DNA of 64,000 nucleotides, taken from the NCBI RefSeq assembly GCF_001649575.2, contig NC_051433.1, positions 6,759,883-6,823,882 of the forward strand. The letters are read 5' to 3'. The position numbers and the translations under genes were made by a program. Positions 40,401 through 61,404 of this stretch are shown here, in pieces. Within the stretch, counting starts at the first letter, position 1, and each line of letters begins with the position of its first letter. This DNA comes from Kryptolebias marmoratus. Lineage: Eukaryota > Chordata > Actinopteri > Cyprinodontiformes > Rivulidae. The notes beneath the pieces were generated by a model. It saw nothing but the letters and a program-made list of their open reading frames with translations. It was not told the DNA's origin and did no database searches.

Positions 40401-43400
40401 TCTACTTTTTGCCCAACACTCTAGGGCTTCCTGAGGCCAGAACTCCTGGGAAATGAATTCACTCACATTGAGTTTCCTCGTAGGATCCAGCACAGTGAAT
40501 TAGGCAAGAAAATGCTCTACAGAGACCACACCATGACTGGATGGTAAATCTTGAACTCTTCGTTAAACACATTTCTGACAGTTAATGAGAGAAAACCCAG
40601 AATTAGATATCCACGTGTTTCAGAATCCATTAAAAATGACAACTATATTGTAAGAATAATCAACCTAACTATATAATTTCAGAGGTCCAGATGACATTTT
40701 TCCCAACATATTCAGTTCACAATAATATTCTATTGGCAAATGCAGCATTTTTTTCTGATGCCAGAGTTTATGAAAGCTTAGTAATTGGCTTTGAATTTAA
40801 AATAAGAATGATATTATTGTGTTGATTAACTAATAAATTAACTGTCTTACCTTCTTCCCAAACAGTCTCTGTGCCTTAGAACTAAAATCTTGTTGTTTCT
40901 CTGTTGCTTCAGGGCTTATAAGACAATCGTGGAGGATGATCTGAAATTCCCCCTGATTTATGGAGAGGGGAAAAAGGTCAGAAACGTCTAAGAAAACTGA
41001 AAATGCCTCTATCAGCTGTAACATTATGACCATTTGAGTAATATGGACAAACTCTTAAAACACAATAAGTGTGCACTAAGCAGAGACATTGTTTATCTTT
41101 TGTGTGTGTAGCTACTGTTTGTGCCTTCAAATTACCCCTCTAGCTTTGCTATTTTGCTAGTTTGCCACTTTTAATAAGCATTTTGCTAGCTTTTGCTTTT
41201 AGCTAGTTTTTTTTCCCCCTTTAGTTGTTTTTTGCTAATGTTTAGCTTCTTTCAGACCAACAACTCTGTATAAGTTTCTTCAGCAAAGTCATTCAGCATT
41301 CACAATTCATTTTCTGCAAAAATGCAATTTCTCTAGATTATTTTGATTTTTTTTTTAATCATTCTGATTCTTCAGGCCATTTGATACAAGCTGCTGAAAT
41401 GTGCTCAGCATTTTCATTATTGTCTGGAAGATCATGGTCTTTGCTTAATAATCCTACATAAGTGGATTGTTTTGGAACTGAAGCTCATCCTGGACCAAAA
41501 GTTTGCAGTACATGACGGGAGTTTGTGTGTGTGTGTGTGTGCTCTGATGTGTGTATAGGCTCGTGTAATGGCAACCATCGGGGTGACCCGAGGGCTCGGA
41601 GATCATGACCTGAAGGTGTACAACTCCAACATTTACATCAAGCCCTTCCTGTCATGCGTGCCTGAGGTGAGTTTGTTCTGTCAGCGCTGCCTGAGGACTC
41701 AGCTCCAGGTCGCTGCTTTTGATGCTTCAATGCATTCAAAATACAATCAAATAGCTGTTGGGCCCTAAGCTTTCCTCTTTAGCTTCACACAAAGTGATAC
41801 GTTGTTGTACTGCCTGAAGCTCTGCTTCAGTTTGTGACTTTGTTACATTTTCACAAGCTCAAGTATTTAGAATTATGATTTTATTAGCTTCAGTTAGGCC
41901 TTTTTTCCCCATGCCGTTTTGGGAGGGAAAGCTTTTGGCATCAGAAAATGGTTTCCATGTGAGGATTTATACATACAGGTGCAATAAACAACCACAGGAG
42001 ACCACTGAGTATCATATTAGAGAAGGAGGATCTCAGACCAAAACAAACAAAACCTAAACCAAACATGAAATCTGATTTTGAGCCCCTCAGCAGCTCTAAG
42101 GGCTCTTCACACCTCAAAAGTCAAACTAACATCGGCTCTGGTTTTATCCCTTTCACTGTAGGAAGATTTTTAGTCAAATATTGTATTTTATTCTGCAAAG
42201 AAAGACAAAAAATCCCACTTTAACCAGCTTGGAATGGACTCGGGTGCACTATTACATTCAGGCTCATCTATCACAACAGAACAGAAAACTGGGATTGCAA
42301 AACACTCAGAGGGAAAGTGTCTGCTGCTAAACATGCCATTACACCACTTTGTATCTTCACACATTAATAAGTTGTGTGCTGAGTTAATGTTCAGTGAGTT
42401 TACCTTTACCTTTGTATAGCAAATAATATAATGATCAATAATGTATTTTACATGTGAGTGGATTACCTGTAAGGTTATTGCTGCATCAAAAACTGGAAAA
42501 CAGATGATAACTTCAAAATACATTACATATAAATACTTATTTAAAACTGAAATTGATTTAAACGAGGTTACAGTATGTAAAAGAAGCAGAAACCTTCAGA
42601 TACAAGTCTACCTTTTCACTCTCGAAAACATTGTTGTGTTAGAAGGAAGTGAACTTACCTCTCTAACCAGTTCCTCATCTCAACCTCAGGCCAACAGCTA
42701 AAGGCTGCAAAAGCCACAATTAGCTAACCGTACCAGAATATCAGCTTTCTGCTGTGCAGCTTGTCAACATTTGACAGAAAAGTGCAATGCATGGATTAAA
42801 TGAAAATGATTTAACTGAAACTATGCATTTTTTAAACATAGAACATGGTTTATGTTTGCCAATAGGCGTGCACAGTTGCTTCTTTCAAAACCTCAGACAA
42901 AACTGCATGATTTTTAATCCGCAGGGCTCGTACTCTGTTTGGGTACATCTGAACCACAAAACCATGTGTACCTTTTCAGATCATTTCCGTGCCTTGATTA
43001 TTTTATGTAGTAAATCGTGATTGCCTGATCCTTTTTATGATTGCACGACAAATAAAAGCAACATTTCTGTTGACCTGTAGGTGATGGTTTATAACCTGGA
43101 TGAGAATAAGCATGGCCCGGACGATGTCTTGGTCATGGGCACAGATGGACTGTGGGACGTAACAACGGACAGGGAGGTGGCAGATGCTGTGTCAGCTTAC
43201 CTTACATGCTGCGACCCATCTGATCCCATGAGGTACACAGGTTCCTAAATAATCTTTTCCATTATGCCGTTGCTGTTGCTGCACTCAGTCTTTCTCTCTG
43301 AAATCAATCTGTTAATGTCATTGGTGTGCTGTACCATGTCAGTCCACTAGATGGCAGCAAATAGGAAGCTCTGCTGCAAAATTCTGCTTGTAGAACATTT

Positions 43401-44509
43401 TATAATTAATTTGGTTTGCTGATTTAAAAATGTGCAACAGATATTTTACGCTAATTTTTTACAGCATTACATTAACATGCATATTATAGTGCAGTTTTAA
43501 CAAATGGTAACTGGTAAAGCACTTCCTCTGTTAAGTCATAGTATATTATAAAATATAAATAAAGGGATTTTTGCTGTGTTTTTATTCCATTTGTGAAATA
43601 CATTATTTAATATTAAAAGCTTAGCAATTTTTGATGGCATGCATATTGCCCACCACTTTTTCCTGCTCGTACTTTAGACTAAGATCATCTGATGATGAGA
43701 AGGGACGAAGTTATACGTTTTGGTCAAAAATAACATTATGCACAGTACTGCAGTATTCCATGAGATCTTGCATGATCTGGTGCCAATTGTAATATGTGTT
43801 GTGAATGACTGTCAGCTACTACCACACCAGATTTTAGCTCAGCAGTTGTAAAACTCACTGGATTATTCCCATTTTATGTAGACTAAGGTTGATTAGCTGT
43901 GGCGCTGTTTTGAAATGGGTTGGCTCCAAACGTTCATCGGTTGCATAAGTTCAGCAAATAGTCACGTTCTGAAAGTTTAATTAAAATCTATCAAGTTGTA
44001 CATGAGATATTTTGCTAACAAACAGACATTTGATTCCAGTAGTTAATGGCAAACTTTTAAACACAGATCTCCCCTGATGTGTGAGAGCATCATTATTATA
44101 TGTTAGACAATATGATGTTTTAAATGTTTCTACTGGGATAAAAAAGTAGTAAGCAGGTTCTTTTTTATATTTTTAAATTGATTTTTTTTTTTTCACTTAA
44201 CACAAGATGTAGGTGAAAATCAGCCGTTTCATGAAAAATAGATCTGAACCTGCTCATAATATATCAAATATCTGTGTTGAATGTGAGAGTATAATCAGTT
44301 TTTGTGGCCTTCTAATCACTGTTGATGCTCTCTGCCCTCTGTGTGTGTGTGTGTTGTACAGATACACACTGGCTGCGCAGGACCTGCTGATGAGGTCACG
44401 AGGCGTGCTGAAAGAGCGCGGCTGGCGGTTACCCAATGACAAACTGGGCTCGGGTGATGACATCACGGTGTTCATCATTCCTCTGGCAGGGCACGAGTCG
44501 GAGACTTGA
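30726..44509 (+). CDS. ppm1j: Protein phosphatase 1J (PP2C family, Mg2+/Mn2+-dependent), 10 coding exons
   Basis: Coding exons: 30726-30994, 36326-36440, 37817-38146, 39735-39847, 39995-40079, 40425-40543, 40913-40976, 41559-41666, 43081-43232, 44362-44509. They sum to 1503 nt, 500 codons plus TGA, close to human PPM1J (about 505). All introns are GT-AG and every phase joins. PP2C hallmarks appear in order: NEDQA (exon 2), VFDGHAGSGAA (exon 3, metal-binding Asp), GGCCAL...LYVANAGDSR (exon 4), MATIGVTRGLGDH (exon 8), MGTDGLWDVTTD (exon 9) and GSGDDITVFIIPL (exon 10). The fold dephosphorylates Ser/Thr with two metal ions. FTPESERQRLQ and EFTHIEFPRR are typical of the PPM1H/J/M subgroup; PPM1J is chosen because rhoc and mov10 follow. 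The start is the first ATG of MMISKVK; the frame stays open upstream but without another ATG. The N-terminus has an unusual His-rich tract, then a Gly-rich stretch. Function in fish is inferred. Confidence 0.95.
31665..31928. mobile_element. Diverged second copy of the 18.5-kb MITE-like element
   Basis: Shares collinear segments with the 18509-18803 element: tttcaagt-ccatg-att, then gtgag/aagtgag-aaaatgt, then aactgatatc, ending near a degenerate gtgcagagcctg terminus. It lies in ppm1j intron 1. Confidence 0.55.
34184..34281. other. Two adjacent perfect hairpins in ppm1j intron 1
   Basis: The first has 11-nt arms TTTCAGTCACA (34184-34194) and TGTGACTGAAA (34208-34218). The second has 12-nt arms ACCAGACTAAGA (34251-34262) and TCTTAGTCTGGT (34270-34281) with a 7-nt loop. 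No repeat family recognised. Confidence 0.6.
36441..37816 (+). other. ppm1j: ppm1j intron 2 with CA microsatellite
   Basis: Phase-0 intron between donor gtgagg and acceptor ttttag. A (CA)n tract runs from 37385 to 37413. Longer open frames that start here and run into exon 3 are in a different frame from the phosphatase, or read through the splice acceptor, and are not genes. Confidence 0.8.
37385..37413. repeat. (CA)n microsatellite
   Basis: Uninterrupted 29-bp tract in ppm1j intron 2. Confidence 0.95.
38545..38970 (+). repeat. Copy 7 of Rep-A in ppm1j intron 3
   Basis: Collinear with the 14411 copy from gatgatatactgag through ctcagctactactacgtgaa to cttcgcctttcagtggtggg. Contains a CA-rich stretch near its end. 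Confidence 0.6.
43632..44052 (+). repeat. Copy 8 of Rep-A in ppm1j intron 9
   Basis: Shares gcatgcatattgcccacc, agactaagatcatctgatga, gactgtcagctactaccaca and gagatattttgctaacaaac with the other copies. It lies wholly inside an intron and away from the splice sites. Confidence 0.6.
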
Positions 44510-46700
44510 GGAGTTTTGTTCGTTGCGATCGCTATGACAGAACTGACTCTTCTGGGTCCTTCCTGCAGTACCTCCAAGCTCCCTAAATCCCAGAAGGACG
44601 AGGCGGTGGGAGAAGAAAACATCTTCGCCGTTGGAAAGATTTGGGTCTAAGCAGCACCTTAATTGACACTTTCAATCAGACCCGGTTCCTTCATTTCAGC
44701 TTGATCAGTCTCCCATCGCCTTTGGGTGATTTTAATCCTAAAATAAATAAACAAAAAAGTAGACCTCTCATTGACATGATCGGAGATGTTAAAACCTCTA
44801 TCCCAAACCTGCAAATGATCCTTGTAGTATTTTTGTTTCTTGTTCATGTCTAAAGCTAGGTGGATTCGCACACTTTACAAAGAACTGTTCATCGTAATGT
44901 CATGCCCATGTTGTGACTCCCTATGTCTAAAATAATAATAAAAAAAAGCCTCTAAAAGTTTTCAAATCAAACAATCTGTAGTAAATGGGATTGCAACAGA
45001 AAATGTGAAGAAACCAAAGAGATGCTGCTGTGTCATGAGGATAGAAATCTGTCAAAAAGACACATAAAGAAGAAAAATTAATCAAATCATTAGATGAATT
45101 CAGATCTTTACATACACTGTTTAAAAAAGACCATTTTGTTCTGATTTACTGACATTAAATCAGACTAAACCTTTCCTGTTTTAGGTTAGAATACCCAGAA
45201 TAGTTTCTATGTGTTTAATACCTGAATACTGAGAAAGAGAATGGTGTTTGTGATGTTTAGAGTCATGTATAATTATGAACAGATGAACGCAGGACCTTCA
45301 GACGGCTGCAAATTTTACCCAAGGAGCAAACAGAGTTTGACAATTCTCTTCCTGATATCTTGGCTGATTTATTTAAATTGATTTCCCCATTGATGTCACA
45401 CAAAGAAGTGTGAAGCAGTGTGTTTAAGGTGCGCCTCCAATTAACATAATTATCATCAAAAAGCTTCCAAATCCACAACATCATCATTTGGGCTTTTCAG
45501 AATTGTTTCATGGCACAGGAATCTTAGTTTATGTAAATGTCACTTTCAAGAAAGTAATACAAACTTCTCTTTCTCATTTTGCAAATATAAATAATTTTTG
45601 GGATTCCTAGGTCACCTAAAATAGGAAAGTTTTAATACTTTAGTGTCACACAGTGAAAAACAAATGCTCATATGTCTTTTTATACCTTGTATGGAAACGT
45701 CTGGTTTCATTGAGTATGAAGGAAAAACAAAGAGAAGGATGGATCTTTATGGCTCTGAACCCAAGCAGAAACAGTTCAGTCTGTGTTGCAGTATTTCTTT
45801 TATTAATGAATGAAAATGACGACACCTGAAGCACTTGAAGACTGTTGCAGAAGACTTTTAACTGAATGTTCTCATAGAAAACTTCTTTTATTTCGGACAA
45901 AAAGACCGGTGGCTTTTATGTTCAACTACATGATGATTTTTTTGTAGCCACAGCAAAGGGACCTGCTGTCCATGTATCACTATAGTTAAATTTGTTAAAC
46001 TTCACACATTTGCCTTATGAAAACATGAAAGGGACTCGAGAGTTTTTTCTCTTCCATTGCACTAAATTTGGTTCATGTAGGAGAGGCAAAAACAAAAAAA
46101 AGTACCTCTTTTGTACCATTTTTGTTGTGTCATGTTGCTATTTAGATTATCCATATATTTTTAAAAGTTGTTTTGCTCGTAACCAGTGAGAGAAGTTTAT
46201 TTTTATGTTTCTGTTCATAAAAGCTAAAATGGAATTTGAGCCACCAAAACGTTCGGTAGAAGGTAAACGTGTTCCAGTTTAGTAATAAATCTGATTGTTT
46301 TTTCCCCATTTCTTCGTTGGCGTGTTTATTACTTTTGTCTCTGTTATTAACATTGTTATTTTGTATCCTAAAGAAATTAACTTTAGTGGACAGTCTGCTG
46401 ATAAGTCAGACATTAATGTAAACATAATGGGTAAAAACACTCGTAGTAACAGAATTATGTCCAATGAACAAAATTTCTCCTCATGTTTTAAATCAGGTTA
46501 GAAAAGAAGCAAGGTATTCTATTGGATTTACATTTAGTTACATTTTATTAGTAGTATTATTTCCTCAGCCCTTATTATAGGACACTTAAATAGTGTTTTT
46601 GTTGTTTACTTCCTTGTGTTTATTTAATTTACCGCTTGTTTATGATTTCTTGCTTGTTTATGATAAATAAATTTGACAACAAGAATTTGTCAGGTCAAGG
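44510..46700 (+). other. ppm1j: ppm1j 3' UTR and downstream spacer
   Basis: Downstream of the TGA there are several AATAAA hexamers: 44742-44747, 44937-44942 (about 430 nt after the stop, followed by an A-run) and 46666-46671. The 44937 signal is the simplest choice for the main poly(A) site; the 46666 signal would give a 2.2-kb 3' UTR. The remaining sequence is AT-rich with no supported gene. Which site is used is inference. Confidence 0.5.
44937..44942 (+). terminator. ppm1j: Candidate ppm1j poly(A) signal AATAAA
   Basis: This is a canonical AATAAA hexamer in the expected position downstream of the ppm1j stop codon. Alternatives lie at 44742 and 46666. Confidence 0.45.
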
Positions 46701-47199
46701 GTTTGACATTTATTGTCATTTACAGTTATAAAAGTGTTTATTTTTCTTGATAAACCGGCTGAGAGAGGGTGACTCACACTTTAAAATTAAGCATGACAGA
46801 ATAATTGCTCCTTTTTTTGCCAGGTTTTTACAATGATGTATTGTATAATAGCAAATCATATACAGCCTAATGAACATTTTAGGTTGATTTGCTATTACCT
46901 AAAGTTGTATTTTATGTCTTTATTTTAAGATTTTGAGACATTTTTCTAAAGATTTTAAACTACTCTGATTGCAAAGGGATCACTAAAGAAAAAAAGATAA
47001 ATTTTCAGGAAGGATTTTTACTGTTGCTGTATTTTAAAAGATTTTATCCTGCACTATTGTAGACTTAAGAAAAATGTAAGTTTTTGAACAATAATAGACT
47101 TTAGACAACTGCTCCTAAATATCTAATCAGTGTGAAGCGAGAATACCAGCCGGTAAAAGGGATAAAGTTTGTTGTTGTTGTTTGTTTTGCTTTGTTTCG

Positions 47200-47624
47200 T
47201 TTCAACAGGGCCGCACTGCTGGGATCCACACCCATCCCTGCTCTGTGCACGAGCGTTTTTCGTCTATAGATGATGTCATCTTTGACAAGAAACAGGAGGT
47301 GGAACCTGTGACCCCAGCGCCGAAGGCTGTGGCCGCGTCAAGTTAGGTACAGGTAACTATAGCAACACCGGAACAAACAACGTCGCCCTTCAAAATAAAA
47401 AAAAGACTTTTACGTTTATTTTTTCATAAAGGATTTGACACCTTATCGGTCCAATGCGTTGCGTTGTCCTAAAGCAAATTTTTTAACATTCTTTTTATTT
47501 AATATGAAAGGCGTTAACAATAAAAACAAATACTAGCAATAGCGAGTGGCTCTTATTTCGAAAAAAAAAACCAGGAAGTGTATGTCTGTTAAGCTAGTTT
47601 AGCTTTCCGCCGGTGTCGGCTGTG

Positions 47625-47658
<34 letters not shown>

Positions 47659-47820
47659 CTTCTGGTTCCCAGCACTCGGTGAGTAACGTTTGTGGACGCT
47701 GCAGCGAGTCAGAAGCCTGTGTGTGAGCCAAAACACACCTAAAGAGAAACCAAAGGAAAAACTCAAGCGGGGATTTAATATTTATTAAAGCATCGATCCG
47801 ACTGACAGGTAACTAAACGC
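47200..47820 (+). promoter_or_regulatory. rhoc: CpG-rich promoter and probable non-coding first exon(s) of rhoc
   Basis: A CpG-rich island-like block lies between two AT-rich stretches and upstream of the rhoc coding exons. Three good donor sites occur on the plus strand: ACAG|gtaact with exon end 47352, CTCG|gtgagt with exon end 47678, and ACAG|gtaact with exon end 47808. One or more of these probably ends a 5' UTR exon that splices to the acceptor at 53170. The block also carries an X-box-like 14-mer (47353-47366), a CRE-like TGATGTCA (47271-47278) and a 28-nt poly(T) run (47628-47655). Assignment to rhoc rests on position and strand; the true first exon needs transcript data. Confidence 0.5.
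47353..47366. promoter_or_regulatory. X-box-like motif (RFX-family site)
   Basis: The 14-mer GTAACTATAGCAAC fits the imperfect inverted-repeat X-box form GTNRCY-AT-RGYAAC bound by RFX factors in other vertebrates. It lies inside the CpG-rich block upstream of rhoc and overlaps the donor ACAG|gtaact. Binding is inferred from the motif only. Confidence 0.4.
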
Positions 47821-58270
<10,450 letters not shown>

Positions 58271-60985
58271 GCTGCCCGGACCCCGGTGCCATAAACCCAA
58301 CACGTGAAAAGGACTAACTTGTTTCCAAATAGTTCTTTGTACTGTACCTTACAATTCACAAAAACAAGCAGACAGATTAACTAATCCACAGGTAAAGGAC
58401 TTGACTTTATGATTACAATGGGTAAACAATGTTGATGGTCAAGGCTCTTATTAATTTGTGTTTGTTCCCTTTTTGTCTTTACACTTTATTGTTTTCAAAC
58501 TTGTTTTTTCTTTATATTTGTAATGTAACTGGGCTGTGGTAGGTGCACATATGGATGCAGTACTTCTCTCACAAGGTTCAATCCTTCATCCGTCTTAGTT
58601 TATTTCACCTTCATGAGTGTTTTGTTTGAACAGTTCAGCTTTGATTTCCAAATTTTTGTGATTGTCTGAGCAAGTGAAAATACAATTTGGTCACAAAATC
58701 TGGTGATTTTTATTATTTTAGTTTCTATGCCAACATGTAGCTACAGTATGTATCAGCTGAGGACCTCTTCAGTGTAATCCTGAGCAAATAACTATTTTCC
58801 CAAAATCTGCTAGATAAAAATGGTTTTTGGTAACTTTTATCAGCAGCAAAATCTTCTTTCCTTCTTCAAGTTTACTCATTCAGGACAGAAATAGCCAGCT
58901 ACTTCTGTTATGAAGTAAATCATCAGCAGGCGAGTAAGCTAACCCTAACCCTTTCTATTCTGCATCAGAATATTCCCATCCAGCTCTCAAAATATTGTCA
59001 ATCTGTGCAGCAGAAAAACAAAGGCTGACAGAATCAATGGGGAAATGACTGCACTGAAAAAGATCACGGCTTAGTTTACAAGTTTCCAGTAAGGTGGCAT
59101 TCTTTACACGTCAGGGAGAACTTCAGATTTTGTTTGTTTGCTTTTCTTTGGTAACCTTTGGTTCTTCCCTCCCAGACCAGACTGACTGGCTGCTTTATGG
59201 AGACCTGATACCGGCCGTCAAAGTAAAGAGTAAACAAAATATATTTGACACTGCTTTGTTTGGGGGGGAAAGAAACATCATTGTTAGTTACACCGGCTCA
59301 CGTCATGCTGTTTTGCATCTTCAGATTTTATCATGGAAGTTTTAAAAGAAGAATATATCTTACTTTCCTCGAAACGCTGCTCTGTACCTACTCGGATTTA
59401 CCCATCTTAGTCATATTTTAAACATCAGCTAGTCCACTGGGGCCCACTTTTGACCTCATATGACTTGTTTGAATATGTTTTTAGGACTGTCCCTGCACAC
59501 TACTTCTACTCTGTGTAGCTTATTTAGACTGCACATGTCCCAGCATGACGAATTTCTGTTCAAAACAGCACCATGTTACCTGACACGGCAGCTTGTAAGG
59601 TGTGTATCTAAGAAATTATAGTGCTGCATGTAAAATTGAACCCATCTAGTGGAAAAGTAACCTTTAAGTGAGCATGTTTAGACTAAAAGTCTGTGATTTT
59701 TCTTTAAAAGAATCATGCTGATTTTACGTTGCCTCCTCTCTTTAGACACTTTTAAACAATAAACTTTTGCATAACTGTTGATGACGAGCTCATTATCAAG
59801 GCGAGGCTCAACGAGTTCATATCCTAATGTTTTTCTTGCTGATACCAGTTCTTCATAGTTGCGGCCTAACGTTCAAAGCACTGAACAAGCTCATCCTCCT
59901 AAGGAAACTTCTGGGGGTTCAGCACAGACAGTTGAAGAAGCGTCAAGGTTGGAAGCACGATGTCACGACAAAAACATTCCTGTAGAGCAGCAGTGTGTGC
60001 GCTGTTAAACATGCCTCCTGGAACAAGCACTGTGCTGCTGATAATGTATAAGGAGCTCCTTTCCAGCTGGTTTATAAGTTGTTCAAATGTTGATTCATGT
60101 CTGGGGAAACTTTTGGTCTTTACTGTACACACACACACTCAGTAACTAGTGATGGCTAGATGAAGCGTTCCAGCCAGTTGTGTTTAAAACTGGTTTATTT
60201 CTCCAGGCTTCAAATGCTGAGCAGCTCCCCCTGTTGACCAAAAGTTTGAGACAAATTATGAAAAATGAGTTCTCAGTCAAAATTCTTACAATTATACAAA
60301 GTTTAAATTGTTTTTAATTGGTTTCTGAGGTGTTGGGACCTTCTATAAATGTTTAGTTTGTAGGAATACATATAAGTATATAAGTTTGTGCTTTTATTTC
60401 ATTTCTCCTGCCTTGTTACCATGAAATTTAAGATCCTGGGAGAATATAAAAACTGCTGACAAACATCAGGCCTGAAATTGTGTGACTCTTATGTTTTGTT
60501 GTACATTTACCAGTGGCATCAGCTGTTTGTGTCGTGTTGCCCTGGTTTGTTTCATTTATTTAATTGTCAAATTTTCATAAGAAAACTTCACAAAGGGGTG
60601 GGGAAGAAGAGATTTGGTTCTTGAATGTTTCTGATGAGCTCCTGCCTGTCTGGGGTTAAATTCAGTGTGCAGATCTCCAGGTGAACCAGAGTCGGGTCTG
60701 CACCTGAGGCGAGGCATCATTTGTCATCGGTCACCTGGTTTCAGGGAGGCTGCAGCGAGCCTTGAAGCGGGGCTTCAGTTAAAACTGGCCTTCCTGCTCA
60801 GCTTCAAGTTGAATTGGCCCATCACTAGCAGTAAGATGCAGAAGTCTCCAGGAATGGCTTCTGCTCAGTGTTGAGTAACTTTTCTTTCCTTCTTTGGGCG
60901 TATATTAATACAGTTTCAAAACAAAGTGCTGTTGAAGTGAATGTCTACTTTGAAGCATTATGAATAAAGTATTTTTGAGACAAGA
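58271..60985 (+). other. rhoc: rhoc 3' UTR
   Basis: Plus-strand sequence from the stop to the last plausible poly(A) site. AATAAA occurs at 59758-59763 and 60963-60968. The second is followed by T/G-rich sequence and would give a 3' UTR of about 2.7 kb. One 83-codon open frame in this stretch begins with GTG, has no ATG near its start, and is not taken as a gene. Confidence 0.5.
60963..60968 (+). terminator. rhoc: Candidate rhoc poly(A) signal AATAAA
   Basis: This is the distal AATAAA on the plus strand before the convergent mov10 3' end. A proximal alternative is at 59758-59763. Confidence 0.45.
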
Positions 60986-61059
60986 GTCTTATTTCAACCC
61001 TTCTGACATCTTTATAATCCAAAGCAATGATTGGGTTGGGATGGTCACATCCATGCAAT

Positions 61060-61404
61060 AAAATAAGTTTTTTTTAATTTATTTGTAGCCCTTAGATTGA
61101 ACATGAACAAAGGAGTTGAAAAAGAAAACCTCTTTAAGATATAACCACAGTTCAGTGGATTCAATAAAAAAAAAACTGTTGCTAAATTACTCTTAATTCA
61201 TTATTTAAGGAGAATTATTTAAGAATTTGTAGAAAGTTGCTAAATATATCTATATAGGTTCTAGAAAATATATTTTCCTAATAAAAACACTTAAAAATAT
61301 GCAACATGTGCACTGAGAAGACAAAAATATAAAATCTTAATAATTGTTGCACATCTTTATGAAACATGATTTCTGTTTTAGAGCGAAGTCACTGAGTCCA
61401 AAGG
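61060..61404 (-). other. mov10: mov10 3' UTR
   Basis: Minus-strand sequence after the TAA. AATAAA on the minus strand lies at 61083-61078, about 320 nt past the stop, and is the likely poly(A) signal. It lies within about 120 bp of the distal rhoc signal on the other strand. Confidence 0.5.
61078..61083 (-). terminator. mov10: Candidate mov10 poly(A) signal AATAAA
   Basis: TTTATT on the plus strand reads as AATAAA on the minus strand, downstream of the mov10 stop. Confidence 0.45.

Noticed and set aside
59094..59345. 83-codon frame with a signal-peptide-like start in the rhoc 3' UTR
   Set aside because: It begins with GTG, not ATG, has no splice or family support and lies in UTR sequence.
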